From Alistipes megaguti (GTDB taxonomy: Bacteria > Bacteroidota > Bacteroidia > Bacteroidales > Rikenellaceae), in NCBI RefSeq assembly GCF_900604385.1, contig NZ_LR027382.1:2712076-2776075 (forward strand): a stretch of DNA of 64,000 nucleotides. The letters run 5' to 3'. Position 1 is the first letter of the stretch, and the number at the start of each line of letters is the position of its first letter. Under the pieces are notes generated by a model. The model did no database searches, was not told the DNA's origin, and worked only from the letters and a program-made list of their open reading frames with translations. This document shows positions 7,185-14,976 of this stretch, piece by piece. The position numbers were made by a program, and so were the translations under genes.

Positions 7185-9092
7185 CTATCGGAGTAAATTT
7201 TTCAACGCCTTGCAGTTTTCGGCATTCGCCACACTCTTGCCTTCGGGCGTGTAGAGATAGTCGAGCCGGTTGCGGAAATGCTCTTCGACTTTCGACCGAA
7301 TGATCTTCATCGTGCTGTTCACCAGCCCGTTCTGCTCGGTGAACGGTTCGTCGACAATGGCCAGACCTGCCGGGAGCCAGCGTTCCGGGAACTCACCGGC
7401 ATGAGCACCTCCTGCGCGATATTTGTCGATTTCGGCAGCCAGTATCTTTGCTGCTTCGGCCGGACGAGCCTCTTCAGCCACCTTGCGTTGATCCAATTCG
7501 TGCCGCAACGCTTCGGCATTCGGTACGACGATGGCCCCCGTGAAGGGACTCTGATTGTTGTAGATGATGATCTGATCGATGTAGGGTGAATTGTCGACAA
7601 TGGCCTCTTCCATCCCTTCGGGGCTGTACTTTTCGCCGTCCGAGGCGATCAGCAGGCTCTTGAAACGGCCCAGAACGTATAGGAACTCGTCCTGCGAGAC
7701 ATACCCCATGTCGCCCGTATGGAGCCACCCGTCGCGAATGGCCTCGGCCGTAGCCTCGGGGTTTTTCCAGTAACCGGCCATGACGTTTTCTCCGCGAATG
7801 ATGATCTCCCCTTTCTCGCCGCGCGGGAGTTCACGCCCCTGCTCGTCGACGATCTTCAGTTCGAGCGGAATGAGGATCTTGCCCGACGACCCGAAGCGGT
7901 GCCAGTGATACTTGGGCGAGTTGGTCGAGATGACGGGCGTAGCCTCCGAGAGGCCGTAGCCCTGGAACATCGGGATGCCGATGGCGTAGAAGAAACGCTG
8001 CATCTCGGCATCGAGCAGTGCGCCGCCGCCGATGAAGAACTTCATGCAGCCGCCGAAGGCCTCGCGGACCTTGCGGAACAGCACGACGTCGAAGAGTGCG
8101 ACCAGCGGTTTGAGCAGGAAACGCCAGCCGTGCCCCTTGCTGTACCCGTCGCAGTTGTAGGCGTAGTCGACCTTCAGGGCCATTCGGAAGAGCCGCTCGA
8201 CAAAGGGACCCTTCGCGCGGATCGAGCTTTCGATGTTTTTGCGGAAATTCTTGGCCAGGGCCGGCACCGAGAGCAGGAAATGGGGCTGTACCTCGTGGAT
8301 GTTGAGCGGGATGTTCTTGAGGGTTTCCATCGGGGTTTTGCCGATCTGGACCGTAGCGACCGAGGCACCGCAGGCGATCATGATGTAGAACCCCACGACG
8401 TGGGCGAAACAGTGGTCGAGCGGCAGGATGATGAGCGTACGGTAGTGCGACGGAATGTCGATTCGCGAGAGCGACTGCTCGACATTGGCCGTGTAGTTGC
8501 GGTGTGTGAGGACAACGCCCTTGGGGTCGGCCGTCGTGCCGGAGGTATAGGTGATCGTGGCGTAGTCGTCGTTCTCGATGGCCTGCCCGATCTTCAGGAA
8601 CTCCTCCTTGTGCTTCGAGAGGTAGTCGCGGCCCAGCCGGCGGAGGGTTCCGTAGGCGGTTTCGCCCGTTTCGAGCGGAATGTGTCCGAAGACGATGATG
8701 TGCTCGACCTGGGGCAGTTCGGCGCGGATACGGCGGATTTTGGGCAGCTGATACTTCGAGACGAAGAGGGCCTTGACCTCGGCATGGCGCAGGCGGAAGA
8801 GCAGATCGTTCGACTCTTCGAGCTTGACCGAGAGCGGCACGCTGATCGCCCCGGCGTAGAAGAGCCCCAGTTCGGAGATGATCCAGGCATTGGAACCTTC
8901 GGCCAGAATGGCGACCTTGTCCTTGGGACGGATCCCGATGGATGCGAGACCGGCTCCGACCTCCAGAGCGAGCTCTTTGGTTTCGGCATAGGTTGTAGGC
9001 TCGAACTTGTGGTGACGTTTTTCGAGCAGGAAGGTCTTCCCGCCATACTTTTCGACGGAGGCCTCGAAGAGGTCGATGATGGTTTTCTTCAT
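7185..9092 (-). CDS. Long-chain acyl-CoA synthetase (AMP-forming)
   Basis: A 635-residue protein from ATG 9092 (MKKTIIDLFEASVEKYGG); open frame further upstream only shadows lepA. ANL-superfamily motifs are present: P-loop YTSGTTADPKGVVLTHRN, the GYGLSEATPVIS motif, HTGDMGYV and the hinge GRFKSLLIASDGEKYSPEGME. These enzymes activate fatty acids through an acyl-adenylate to acyl-CoA, usually at the inner-membrane face. It lies 5 bases downstream of lepA, so the two are probably co-transcribed. Chain-length specificity cannot be read; the length fits long-chain enzymes. Confidence 0.9.
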   Translation of the reverse strand: MKKTIIDLFEASVEKYGGKTFLLEKRHHKFEPTTYAETKELALEVGAGLASIGIRPKDKVAILAEGSNAWIISELGLFYAGAISVPLSVKLEESNDLLFRLRHAEVKALFVSKYQLPKIRRIRAELPQVEHIIVFGHIPLETGETAYGTLRRLGRDYLSKHKEEFLKIGQAIENDDYATITYTSGTTADPKGVVLTHRNYTANVEQSLSRIDIPSHYRTLIILPLDHCFAHVVGFYIMIACGASVATVQIGKTPMETLKNIPLNIHEVQPHFLLSVPALAKNFRKNIESSIRAKGPFVERLFRMALKVDYAYNCDGYSKGHGWRFLLKPLVALFDVVLFRKVREAFGGCMKFFIGGGALLDAEMQRFFYAIGIPMFQGYGLSEATPVISTNSPKYHWHRFGSSGKILIPLELKIVDEQGRELPRGEKGEIIIRGENVMAGYWKNPEATAEAIRDGWLHTGDMGYVSQDEFLYVLGRFKSLLIASDGEKYSPEGMEEAIVDNSPYIDQIIIYNNQSPFTGAIVVPNAEALRHELDQRKVAEEARPAEAAKILAAEIDKYRAGGAHAGEFPERWLPAGLAIVDEPFTEQNGLVNSTMKIIRSKVEEHFRNRLDYLYTPEGKSVANAENCKALKNLLR

Positions 9093-9097
9093 GGTTT

Positions 9098-10888
9098 TCA
9101 ATCCATTTTCAACACGGCGAGGAATGCCGACTGGGGGACTTCGACGTTGCCGATCTGCCGCATGCGTTTTTTGCCCTTCTTTTGTTTTTCGAGGAGTTTG
9201 CGTTTTCGGGAGATATCGCCGCCGTAACACTTGGCGGTGACATCCTTGCGGACGGCCTTGACGGTTTCGCGGGCAATGATCTTGGCACCGATGGCGGCCT
9301 GGATGGCGATATCGAACTGTTGGCGCGGGATGAGCTCCTTGAGTTTCTCGCACATCTTGCGGCCGAAGTCGTAGGCATGGTCGGTGTATGTGAGCGATGA
9401 GAGGGCGTCGACGGGTTCTCCGTTCAGGAGGATGTCCAGCTTGACGAGTTTCGAGAGCTGGAACCCCGTCCGGTGATAGTCGAACGAGGCGTACCCCTTT
9501 GAGATGCTCTTGAGCTTGTCGTAGAAGTCGAAGACGATCTCCGAGAGGGGCATGTCGAAGTTGACCTCGACGCGGTCCTGGGTGATGAAGGTCTGGTTTT
9601 TCATCACGCCGCGCTTGTCGATGCACAGTTTGATGACGTTTCCGAGGAACTCCGACTTCGTAATGATCTGGGCCAGAATATAGGGTTCCTCGATTTTGGC
9701 GATTTTCGTGATTTCGGGCAGACCGGAGGGGTTGTGTACCTCGACGACCTCGCCCTGGGTGGTGGTCACGCGGTAGGAGACGTTCGGGACGGTGGTGATG
9801 ACGTCCATGTCGAATTCGCGGTAGAGGCGTTCCTGAATGATCTCCATGTGGAGCAGTCCGAGGAAACCGCAGCGGAATCCGAATCCGAGGGCGAGTGAGC
9901 TTTCGGGGTCGAACGTCAGCGAGGCGTCGTTGAGCTGGAGTTTTTCGAGCGAAGCGCGCAGATCCTCGTACTGGTCGGCCTCGACGGGATAGACGCCGGC
10001 AAAGACCATCGGCTTGACATCCTCGAAACCGGCAATAGCCTCGTGTGCGGGATTGGCTACCGAGGTGATCGTATCGCCGACCTTGACATCGGCCGATGTT
10101 TTGATTCCCGAGCAGATGTAGCCGACGTCTCCGGCGCGGATTTCGTCGCGGGGCTGCATCTTGAGCTTCAGGACGCCGACCTCGTCGGCATCGTACTCGC
10201 TGCCCGTGTTGAAGAACTTGACGTGCTCGCCCTTCCGGATCGTGCCGTTGAAGACGCGGAAATAGGCGATGATACCGCGGAAGGGGTTGAACACCGAGTC
10301 GAAGATCAGGGCCTGCAACGGAGCGTTGTCGTCACCCTTCGGAGCGGGGATGCGCTGGACGATGGCCTCGAGAATCTCCTCGACGCCCAGCCCCGTTTTG
10401 CCCGAGGCGAGCAGAATATCCTCCTCTTTGCAGCCGATCAGGTCGATGACCTGATCCTTCACCTCGTCGATCATGGCCGACTCCATGTCGATCTTGTTCA
10501 GCACGGGGACGATCTCCAGATCGTGGGCAACGGCCAGATAGAGGTTCGAGATGGTCTGGGCCTGAATTCCCTGCGTGGCGTCGACGACGAGCAGGGCGCC
10601 TTCACACGAGGCGATTGCGCGCGAGACTTCGTACGAAAAGTCGACGTGTCCCGGCGTGTCGATCAGATTGAGCGTATAGTGCTGTCCGTCGCGGGCCGTG
10701 TACTCCATTTGAATGGCGTGGCTCTTGATGGTGATTCCCTTTTCGCGTTCGAGGTCCATGTCGTCAAGCACCTGGGCCTGCATTTCGCGCTGGTTCAGGG
10801 TGTTGGTTTTCTCCAGCAGGCGGTCGGCGAGCGTGGATTTGCCGTGGTCGATATGGGCTATGATGCAAAAGTTGCGGATATTTTTCAT
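9098..10888 (-). CDS. lepA: Elongation factor 4 (LepA), ribosome back-translocase GTPase
   Basis: A 596-residue translational GTPase. The start at 10888 (MKNIRNFCIIAHIDHGKSTLADRL) is preferred over ATG 10912 because it begins at the family N-terminus. G motifs are AHIDHGKST (G1), DTPGHVDF (G3) and NKIDM (G4). The EF-G-like domains and the LepA-specific C-terminal domain follow (YHRTGFQLSKLVKLDILLNG, KCYGGDISRKRKLLEKQKKGK). LepA acts on stalled or mistranslocated ribosomes. First gene of a two-gene leftward unit with the acyl-CoA synthetase. Confidence 0.97.
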   Translation of the reverse strand: MKNIRNFCIIAHIDHGKSTLADRLLEKTNTLNQREMQAQVLDDMDLEREKGITIKSHAIQMEYTARDGQHYTLNLIDTPGHVDFSYEVSRAIASCEGALLVVDATQGIQAQTISNLYLAVAHDLEIVPVLNKIDMESAMIDEVKDQVIDLIGCKEEDILLASGKTGLGVEEILEAIVQRIPAPKGDDNAPLQALIFDSVFNPFRGIIAYFRVFNGTIRKGEHVKFFNTGSEYDADEVGVLKLKMQPRDEIRAGDVGYICSGIKTSADVKVGDTITSVANPAHEAIAGFEDVKPMVFAGVYPVEADQYEDLRASLEKLQLNDASLTFDPESSLALGFGFRCGFLGLLHMEIIQERLYREFDMDVITTVPNVSYRVTTTQGEVVEVHNPSGLPEITKIAKIEEPYILAQIITKSEFLGNVIKLCIDKRGVMKNQTFITQDRVEVNFDMPLSEIVFDFYDKLKSISKGYASFDYHRTGFQLSKLVKLDILLNGEPVDALSSLTYTDHAYDFGRKMCEKLKELIPRQQFDIAIQAAIGAKIIARETVKAVRKDVTAKCYGGDISRKRKLLEKQKKGKKRMRQIGNVEVPQSAFLAVLKMD

Positions 10889-10909
10889 AAAAGCGTGTGA
10901 AATCTCACG

Positions 10910-10917
10910 CAAAGATA
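10910..10917 (-). promoter_or_regulatory. -7 element for lepA
   Basis: The complement reads TATCTTTG, matching the Bacteroidota -7 consensus TAnnTTTG, 22 bases upstream of the lepA start. No convincing -33 TTTG is seen at the right distance. Confidence 0.55.
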
Positions 10918-10958
10918 CTAAATATTTTGAATTATAAAGGAATTGAGGGCGAAATGGA

Positions 10959-10990
10959 TTTGTAAAAATAATTAAAAACGTTTATATTTG
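10959..10990 (+). promoter_or_regulatory. Bacteroidota-type promoter of lysA
   Basis: TTTG (10959-10962), a 20-base spacer, then TATATTTG (10983-10990): an exact match to TTTG/TAnnTTTG. The lysA ATG lies 31 bases downstream. Confidence 0.8.
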
Positions 10991-11021
10991 CGAACTACAA
11001 ACAGGTTAAGTTCAGGTTCAT

Positions 11022-12185
11022 ATGTTAAGCAGACAGATCGCGACCAAGCTCCGGGGCTACGAAACCCCGTTTTACCTTTACGATACGGCCCTGCTTCGCC
11101 AGACGCTGGAGAGCGTCGTATCGGAGTCGAACAAGTACGGCTACAAGGTGCATTACGCCATCAAGGCGAACTACGACGATCACCTGCTCTCGATCATCCG
11201 CGAATACGGGCTCGGCATCGACTGCGCGAGCGGCAACGAGCTTCGCAAGGCGATCGAGGCGGGCTTCGCCCCGAAAGGGATCGTCTATGCGGGCGTTGGC
11301 AAACGCGACAAGGAGCTGCGCTATGCGATCGAACAGGGCATCCTGGCGATCAACTGCGAGTCGATCCAGGAGCTGGAGCTTGTGGACCGTTTTTCGGCCG
11401 AGGCCGGAAAGGTGACGGAGGTGGCCCTCCGCATCAATCCGGATATCGACCCGAAGACCAATCACTGCATTGATACGGGCCAGGCCGACAGCAAGTTCGG
11501 CATTTCCTATGAAGAGGTGCTTGAACATGCCGAAGAGATCCGTTCGTTCACCCACCTGCGCGTCGTGGGTCTCCACCTGCACATCGGTTCGCAGATCCGC
11601 GAACTGCACGTCTTCGAGCACATGTGCAACAAGGTGAACGTCATCGTCGAGAACCTCGAGCGGCTGGGTTTCGAACTGCGCTTCGTCGACGTGGGCGGCG
11701 GTCTGGGCGTGAACTACGACGTGCCGGAGAACGAGCCGATCCCGAACTTCGCCTCGCTCTTCTCGATTGTCCACAACCACCTGCGTGTGGGCGACCGGGA
11801 GGTCCACTTCGAATTCGGCCGTTCGATCGTGGCCGAGTGCGGCGAGCTGATCACGACGGTCCTTTTCAACAAGACGACGGCCACGGGACGCAAGCTGCTG
11901 ATCGTCGACGCCTCGATGACCGAACTGATCCGCCCGGCGCTGTACGGCGCCTACCACAACATCGAGAACATCACGGCACCGGACGACGCCCCGACCGATA
12001 AATATACGGTTGTCGGGACGGCGTGCGAGTCGACCGACGTCTTTGACGAGAACGTGACGCTGCGCCGCTCGCAGCGGGGCGACCTGCTGGCGATCAAGTC
12101 GGCCGGGGCCTACGGCATGTCGATGGCCTCGCGCTACAACCTGCATGACCTCCCGGGCGCTGTTTACAGCGACGAGATCGAATAA
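11022..12185 (+). CDS. lysA: Diaminopimelate decarboxylase
   Basis: A 387-residue fold-type III PLP enzyme that converts meso-diaminopimelate to lysine, the last step of lysine synthesis. Seen: the PLP-lysine motif HYAIKANYDD (Lys48), the LHLHIGSQI strand, the glycine-rich phosphate-binding DVGGGLGVNY, EFGRSIVAECG, and the active-site ACESTDVF followed by the C-terminal YGMSMASRYN. It has its own promoter and a strong terminator, so it is probably monocistronic. An ornithine decarboxylase of the same fold is less likely given the ACES-D motif. Confidence 0.93.
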   Translation: MLSRQIATKLRGYETPFYLYDTALLRQTLESVVSESNKYGYKVHYAIKANYDDHLLSIIREYGLGIDCASGNELRKAIEAGFAPKGIVYAGVGKRDKELRYAIEQGILAINCESIQELELVDRFSAEAGKVTEVALRINPDIDPKTNHCIDTGQADSKFGISYEEVLEHAEEIRSFTHLRVVGLHLHIGSQIRELHVFEHMCNKVNVIVENLERLGFELRFVDVGGGLGVNYDVPENEPIPNFASLFSIVHNHLRVGDREVHFEFGRSIVAECGELITTVLFNKTTATGRKLLIVDASMTELIRPALYGAYHNIENITAPDDAPTDKYTVVGTACESTDVFDENVTLRRSQRGDLLAIKSAGAYGMSMASRYNLHDLPGAVYSDEIE

Positions 12186-12209
12186 CGGAGTGTTCTACCC
12201 TCCCCGACC

Positions 12210-12243
12210 GAAGGCGGCCCGACGGCCGCCTTCCTGCTGTTTT
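12210..12243 (+). terminator. lysA terminator
   Basis: GAAGGCGGCC (12210-12219) pairs with GGCCGCCTTC (12224-12233) over a 4-base loop, followed by CTGCTGTTTT. It starts 24 bases after the lysA stop. Confidence 0.75.
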
Positions 12244-12269
12244 GAAACGACGAATGCAATACGCATACC

Positions 12270-13169
12270 ATGTGGTTGACCCTTGCCTTTACCTCGGCCG
12301 CGCTGCTCGGCCTCTACGATGCCGCCAAGAAGCAGGCATTGACCAATAACGCCGTACTTCCGGTACTGCTGCTCAATACACTGTTTTCCACGCTGTTTTT
12401 CGTTCCGGCCATCCTCTCCGCGGAGTTCGGCCTGGGGTGGTTCGACGGCACGCTGCTCGAGGCCTCCCGGGGGACGGCCACGGCCCACGGACTGGTGATC
12501 CTCAAGTCGGTGATCGTCCTCACGTCGTGGATCTTCGGCTATTTCGGCATGAAACACCTGCCGATCACGATCGTGGGGCCGATCAACGCCACGCGGCCCG
12601 TGATGGTGCTCGTTGGGGCCTTTCTGATCTTCGGCGAACGGCTGAACGCCTACCAGTGGATCGGCGTGGCGCTGGCCTTGGTTTCGTTGTTCCTGCTGAG
12701 CCGCTCGAGCCGCCGCGAGGGGGTCGACTTCACCCATAACCTCTGGATTCTCTTCATCGCCCTGTCGGCCGTCACGGGTGCCGTGAGCGGCCTTTACGAC
12801 AAATATATCATGTCGCGCCTCGATCCGGTCTTCGTGCAGAGCTGGTACAACCTCTACCAGTTTGTGATGATGGCCGTCGTGGTCTGTATCCTGTGGCTGC
12901 CGCGACGGGGCCACACGACACCTTTCCGATGGAGCTGGGCCATTCCGCTGATCTCGGTTTTTCTGACGCTGGCCGACTTTGCCTACCTTTACGCGCTGCA
13001 GGATCCCGACGCGATGATCTCGATCGTCTCGATGATCCGCCGGGGCTCGGTGGTGGTCTCGTTCCTGTGCGGTGCGATGCTGTTCCACGAGCGGAACCTG
13101 CGCTCGAAGGCCGTTGACCTGGCCTTCATTCTGGTGGGTATGATCTTCCTGTGGCTGGGCTCGCGGTAG
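12270..13169 (+). CDS. DMT-superfamily (EamA-like) membrane transporter
   Basis: A 299-residue polytopic protein with ten hydrophobic segments in two five-helix halves, typical of EamA drug/metabolite transporters. The first half ends with PITIVGPINATRPVMVLVGAFLIFGERLN, the second with DPDAMISIVSMIRRGSVVVSFLCGAMLFHERNLR; the two show the internal repeat (GE.L / HE.NL). The substrate cannot be predicted; family members export amino acids or other small metabolites. It is flanked by the lysA terminator and a bidirectional terminator, so it is transcribed alone. No clear promoter is seen in the short gap upstream. Confidence 0.8.
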   Translation: MWLTLAFTSAALLGLYDAAKKQALTNNAVLPVLLLNTLFSTLFFVPAILSAEFGLGWFDGTLLEASRGTATAHGLVILKSVIVLTSWIFGYFGMKHLPITIVGPINATRPVMVLVGAFLIFGERLNAYQWIGVALALVSLFLLSRSSRREGVDFTHNLWILFIALSAVTGAVSGLYDKYIMSRLDPVFVQSWYNLYQFVMMAVVVCILWLPRRGHTTPFRWSWAIPLISVFLTLADFAYLYALQDPDAMISIVSMIRRGSVVVSFLCGAMLFHERNLRSKAVDLAFILVGMIFLWLGSR

Positions 13170-13188
13170 ATCCGATCGGGGTGAATGA

Positions 13189-13225
13189 AAAAGAGCGGAC
13201 TGCAAACCGGGCAGTCCGCTCTTTT
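13189..13225. terminator. Bidirectional terminator between DMT transporter and trpB2
   Basis: AAAAGAGCGGACTG (13189-13202) pairs perfectly with CAGTCCGCTCTTTT (13212-13225) over a 9-base loop. It serves both convergent genes. Confidence 0.85.
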
Positions 13226-13242
13226 CATCTTTGAGAGCCGCT

Positions 13243-14604
13243 TCAGATGAGCTTCTCCAACTGATTGACCGTCTTGGCGATCTCGGCATCCGACGGCGTG
13301 TAGTCTTTCAGTGCTCCGGCCAGATACTGCTCATAGGCATAGAGGTCGATGACGCCGTTGCCCGAGAGGTTGAAGAGGATCGTCTTCTCGCGCCCCTCCT
13401 CTTTGGCCTTCAGGGCCTCGCGGATCGTTGCGGCGATGGCGTGGGTCGACTCGGGCGCGGGGATGATCCCCTCGGTGCGGGCGAAGAGGACTCCGGCTGC
13501 CAGCGTCTCGTTCTGCGGAATGGACTGCGCCTCGATCAGTCCGTCTTTGAGCAGCTGGCTGACGATCGACCCGGCGCCGTGGTAGCGGAGCCCTCCGGCG
13601 TGGATGTCCGAGGGCTGGAAGTCGTGCCCGAGGGTGTACATCGGGATCAGCGGCGTGTAGCCGGCCACATCGCCGAAGTCGTACTGGAACTGCCCGCGGG
13701 TGAGTTTCGGACAGCTTTCCGGCTCTACGGCAATCATGCGGATCTTTTTGCCTTCGGCGAAGTTCTTGCGCAGGAACGGGAAACTGATTCCGGCGAAGTT
13801 GCTGCCGCCGCCGAAGCAACCGATCACCATGTCGGGTTCGGCGTCGGCCATCTCCATCTGCGTGACGGCCTCCTGCCCGATGACGGTCTGGTGCAGCAGC
13901 ACGTGGTTCAGGACGCTGCCCAGACAGTAGCGCGTATCCTCGGGGCTGCGCAGTGCCATCTCGACGGCCTCGGAGATTGCCAGCCCGAGGCTTCCCGAAC
14001 CGTCGGGATCCCGTTTGAGGGCGGCTCGGCCCGACTCGGTGATGGTCGACGGGGAGGCCAGACACTCGGCGCCCCAGGTGTTCATCATCAGCCGCCGGTA
14101 GGGTTTCTGGTTGTAGCTGACCTTGACCATGAAGACCTTCAGATCGATGCCGAAGTGCTTGGCGGCGAAGGCGATCGAGGCGCCCCACTGCCCGGCGCCC
14201 GTCTCGGTGGTCAGATGTTTGATTCCCTGTTTGTAGTTGTAGTAGGCCTGCGGCACGGCGGTGTTGGGTTTGTGCGAACCGGCGGGCGAGACGCTTTCGT
14301 TCTTGAAGAAGATTTTTGCCGGGGTGTCGAGGGCCTTTTCGAGGGCGTAGGCCCGCACGAGGGGCGTAGGTCTCCAGATGCGGTAGATCTCCTGCACCTC
14401 TTCGGGGATGTCGATGAAGCGTTCGGTGGACATCTCCTGGTCGATGAGCTCTTCGGCGAAGATAGCCGACATCTGCTCCTTGGTGACGGGTTGTTTGGTG
14501 GCGGGGTTGAGTGGCGGCAGGGGTTTCGTCGGCATATCGGCCACGATGTTGTACCATTGCGTGGGCATTTGGCTCTCGGAGAGACAGAATTTCTTGGTTT
14601 TCAT
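13243..14604 (-). CDS. trpB: Tryptophan synthase beta chain, TrpB2 type
   Basis: A 453-residue PLP enzyme, longer than the roughly 400-residue TrpB1 class and with the TrpB2 N-terminal extension. It joins indole (or a related acceptor) and serine to tryptophan. Seen: RPTPLVRAYALEK, the PLP lysine in SPAGSHKPNTAV (Lys112), ETGAGQWG, the phosphate-binding FGGGSNFAGISF, AVEPESCPKL and LSGNGVIDLYAYEQY. No trpA or other trp gene lies beside it. The upstream leader (Trp-rich leader peptide, antiterminator, terminator) indicates transcription controlled by charged tRNA-Trp, which supports a real biosynthetic or salvage role. Confidence 0.93.
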   Translation of the reverse strand: MKTKKFCLSESQMPTQWYNIVADMPTKPLPPLNPATKQPVTKEQMSAIFAEELIDQEMSTERFIDIPEEVQEIYRIWRPTPLVRAYALEKALDTPAKIFFKNESVSPAGSHKPNTAVPQAYYNYKQGIKHLTTETGAGQWGASIAFAAKHFGIDLKVFMVKVSYNQKPYRRLMMNTWGAECLASPSTITESGRAALKRDPDGSGSLGLAISEAVEMALRSPEDTRYCLGSVLNHVLLHQTVIGQEAVTQMEMADAEPDMVIGCFGGGSNFAGISFPFLRKNFAEGKKIRMIAVEPESCPKLTRGQFQYDFGDVAGYTPLIPMYTLGHDFQPSDIHAGGLRYHGAGSIVSQLLKDGLIEAQSIPQNETLAAGVLFARTEGIIPAPESTHAIAATIREALKAKEEGREKTILFNLSGNGVIDLYAYEQYLAGALKDYTPSDAEIAKTVNQLEKLI

Positions 14605-14642
14605 AGCAAAAGTGATTTAAAGGGTTTGTCGGAAGGAGTGAA

Positions 14643-14682
14643 TGAAAAAAGCCCGTTGCTTACCTTCGTAAACAACGGGCTT
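14643..14682 (-). terminator. Attenuator terminator in the trpB2 leader
   Basis: On the complement, AAGCCCGTTG then TTAC (segment 3) pairs with GTAA then CAACGGGCTT (segment 4) around a GAAG loop, followed by a six-base T-run. It lies 38 bases before the trpB2 ATG and after the leader-peptide stop, so it must be conditionally bypassed. Segment 3 also pairs with 14729-14739 inside the leader reading frame. Confidence 0.85.
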
Positions 14683-14702
14683 CGGTCTCTGCTATCGGGT
14701 GA

Positions 14703-14789
14703 TCACCATACACGCGACGAGGCGCACTCATTGTTCACGAGCGTCAACGGGTGCCACCACCAAGCCTGTATGTTGAAGTTAAGAAGCAT
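14703..14789 (-). CDS. trpL: trp leader peptide with three consecutive Trp codons
   Basis: A 28-codon frame on the complement starts at ATG 14789 and stops at TGA 14703-14705. It opens MLLNFNIQA, continues with WWW (codons at 14754-14762) and has a fourth Trp as its last codon. Four Trp in 28 residues is far above chance. Segment 1 (CGTTG just after the Trp codons) can pair with CAATG in segment 2. Segment 2 (CGTGAACAATG, 14729-14739) can instead pair over 11 positions, two of them G-U, with CGTTGTTTACG (14667-14677) of the terminator. This is the classic order leader peptide, 1:2, 2:3, 3:4. Placement, codons and pairings are seen; the mechanism is inferred from enterobacterial trp attenuation. 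Confidence 0.8.
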   Translation of the reverse strand: MLLNFNIQAWWWHPLTLVNNECASSRVW

Positions 14790-14813
14790 CTTTTTTATCG
14801 AACTTGCTTTCCG

Positions 14814-14845
14814 CAAATATAAGAGATCGGAAAGAAAAAAGCAAA
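14814..14845 (-). promoter_or_regulatory. Promoter of the trpL-trpB2 transcript
   Basis: On the complement, TTTG (14842-14845), a 20-base spacer, then TATATTTG (14814-14821), a perfect match to the Bacteroidota consensus. Transcription would start near 14807, about 18 bases before the leader-peptide ATG, so the whole attenuator is transcribed. Confidence 0.85.
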
Positions 14846-14936
14846 TTTTTTACGAATTATTTTTGATACCTCAATATATGAGGGGCTTCAAAATGAAATC
14901 GCGTCGTAAAAGCGGCGTACTTTCGGGAAAAATTAC

Positions 14937-14944
14937 TATTTTTG
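14937..14944 (+). promoter_or_regulatory. -7 element for pheT
   Basis: TATTTTTG matches TAnnTTTG, 32 bases before the pheT ATG. No canonical -33 TTTG lies at the right distance. It is divergent from the trpL promoter. Confidence 0.5.
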
Positions 14945-14976
14945 CATGATAATCTGCAAAATCAAAACACGACGAT

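Noticed and set aside
7185..9626. 813-codon frame with a 178-residue extension upstream of the acyl-CoA synthetase
   Set aside because: The extension overlaps lepA in another frame and has Arg/His/Pro-rich shadow composition; the family N-terminus begins at 9092.
14754..14762. TGGTGGTGG as a chance repeat
   Set aside because: Considered, but the flanking start, stop, promoter, antiterminator pairing and T-tailed terminator together make chance unlikely, so it is reported as a leader peptide.
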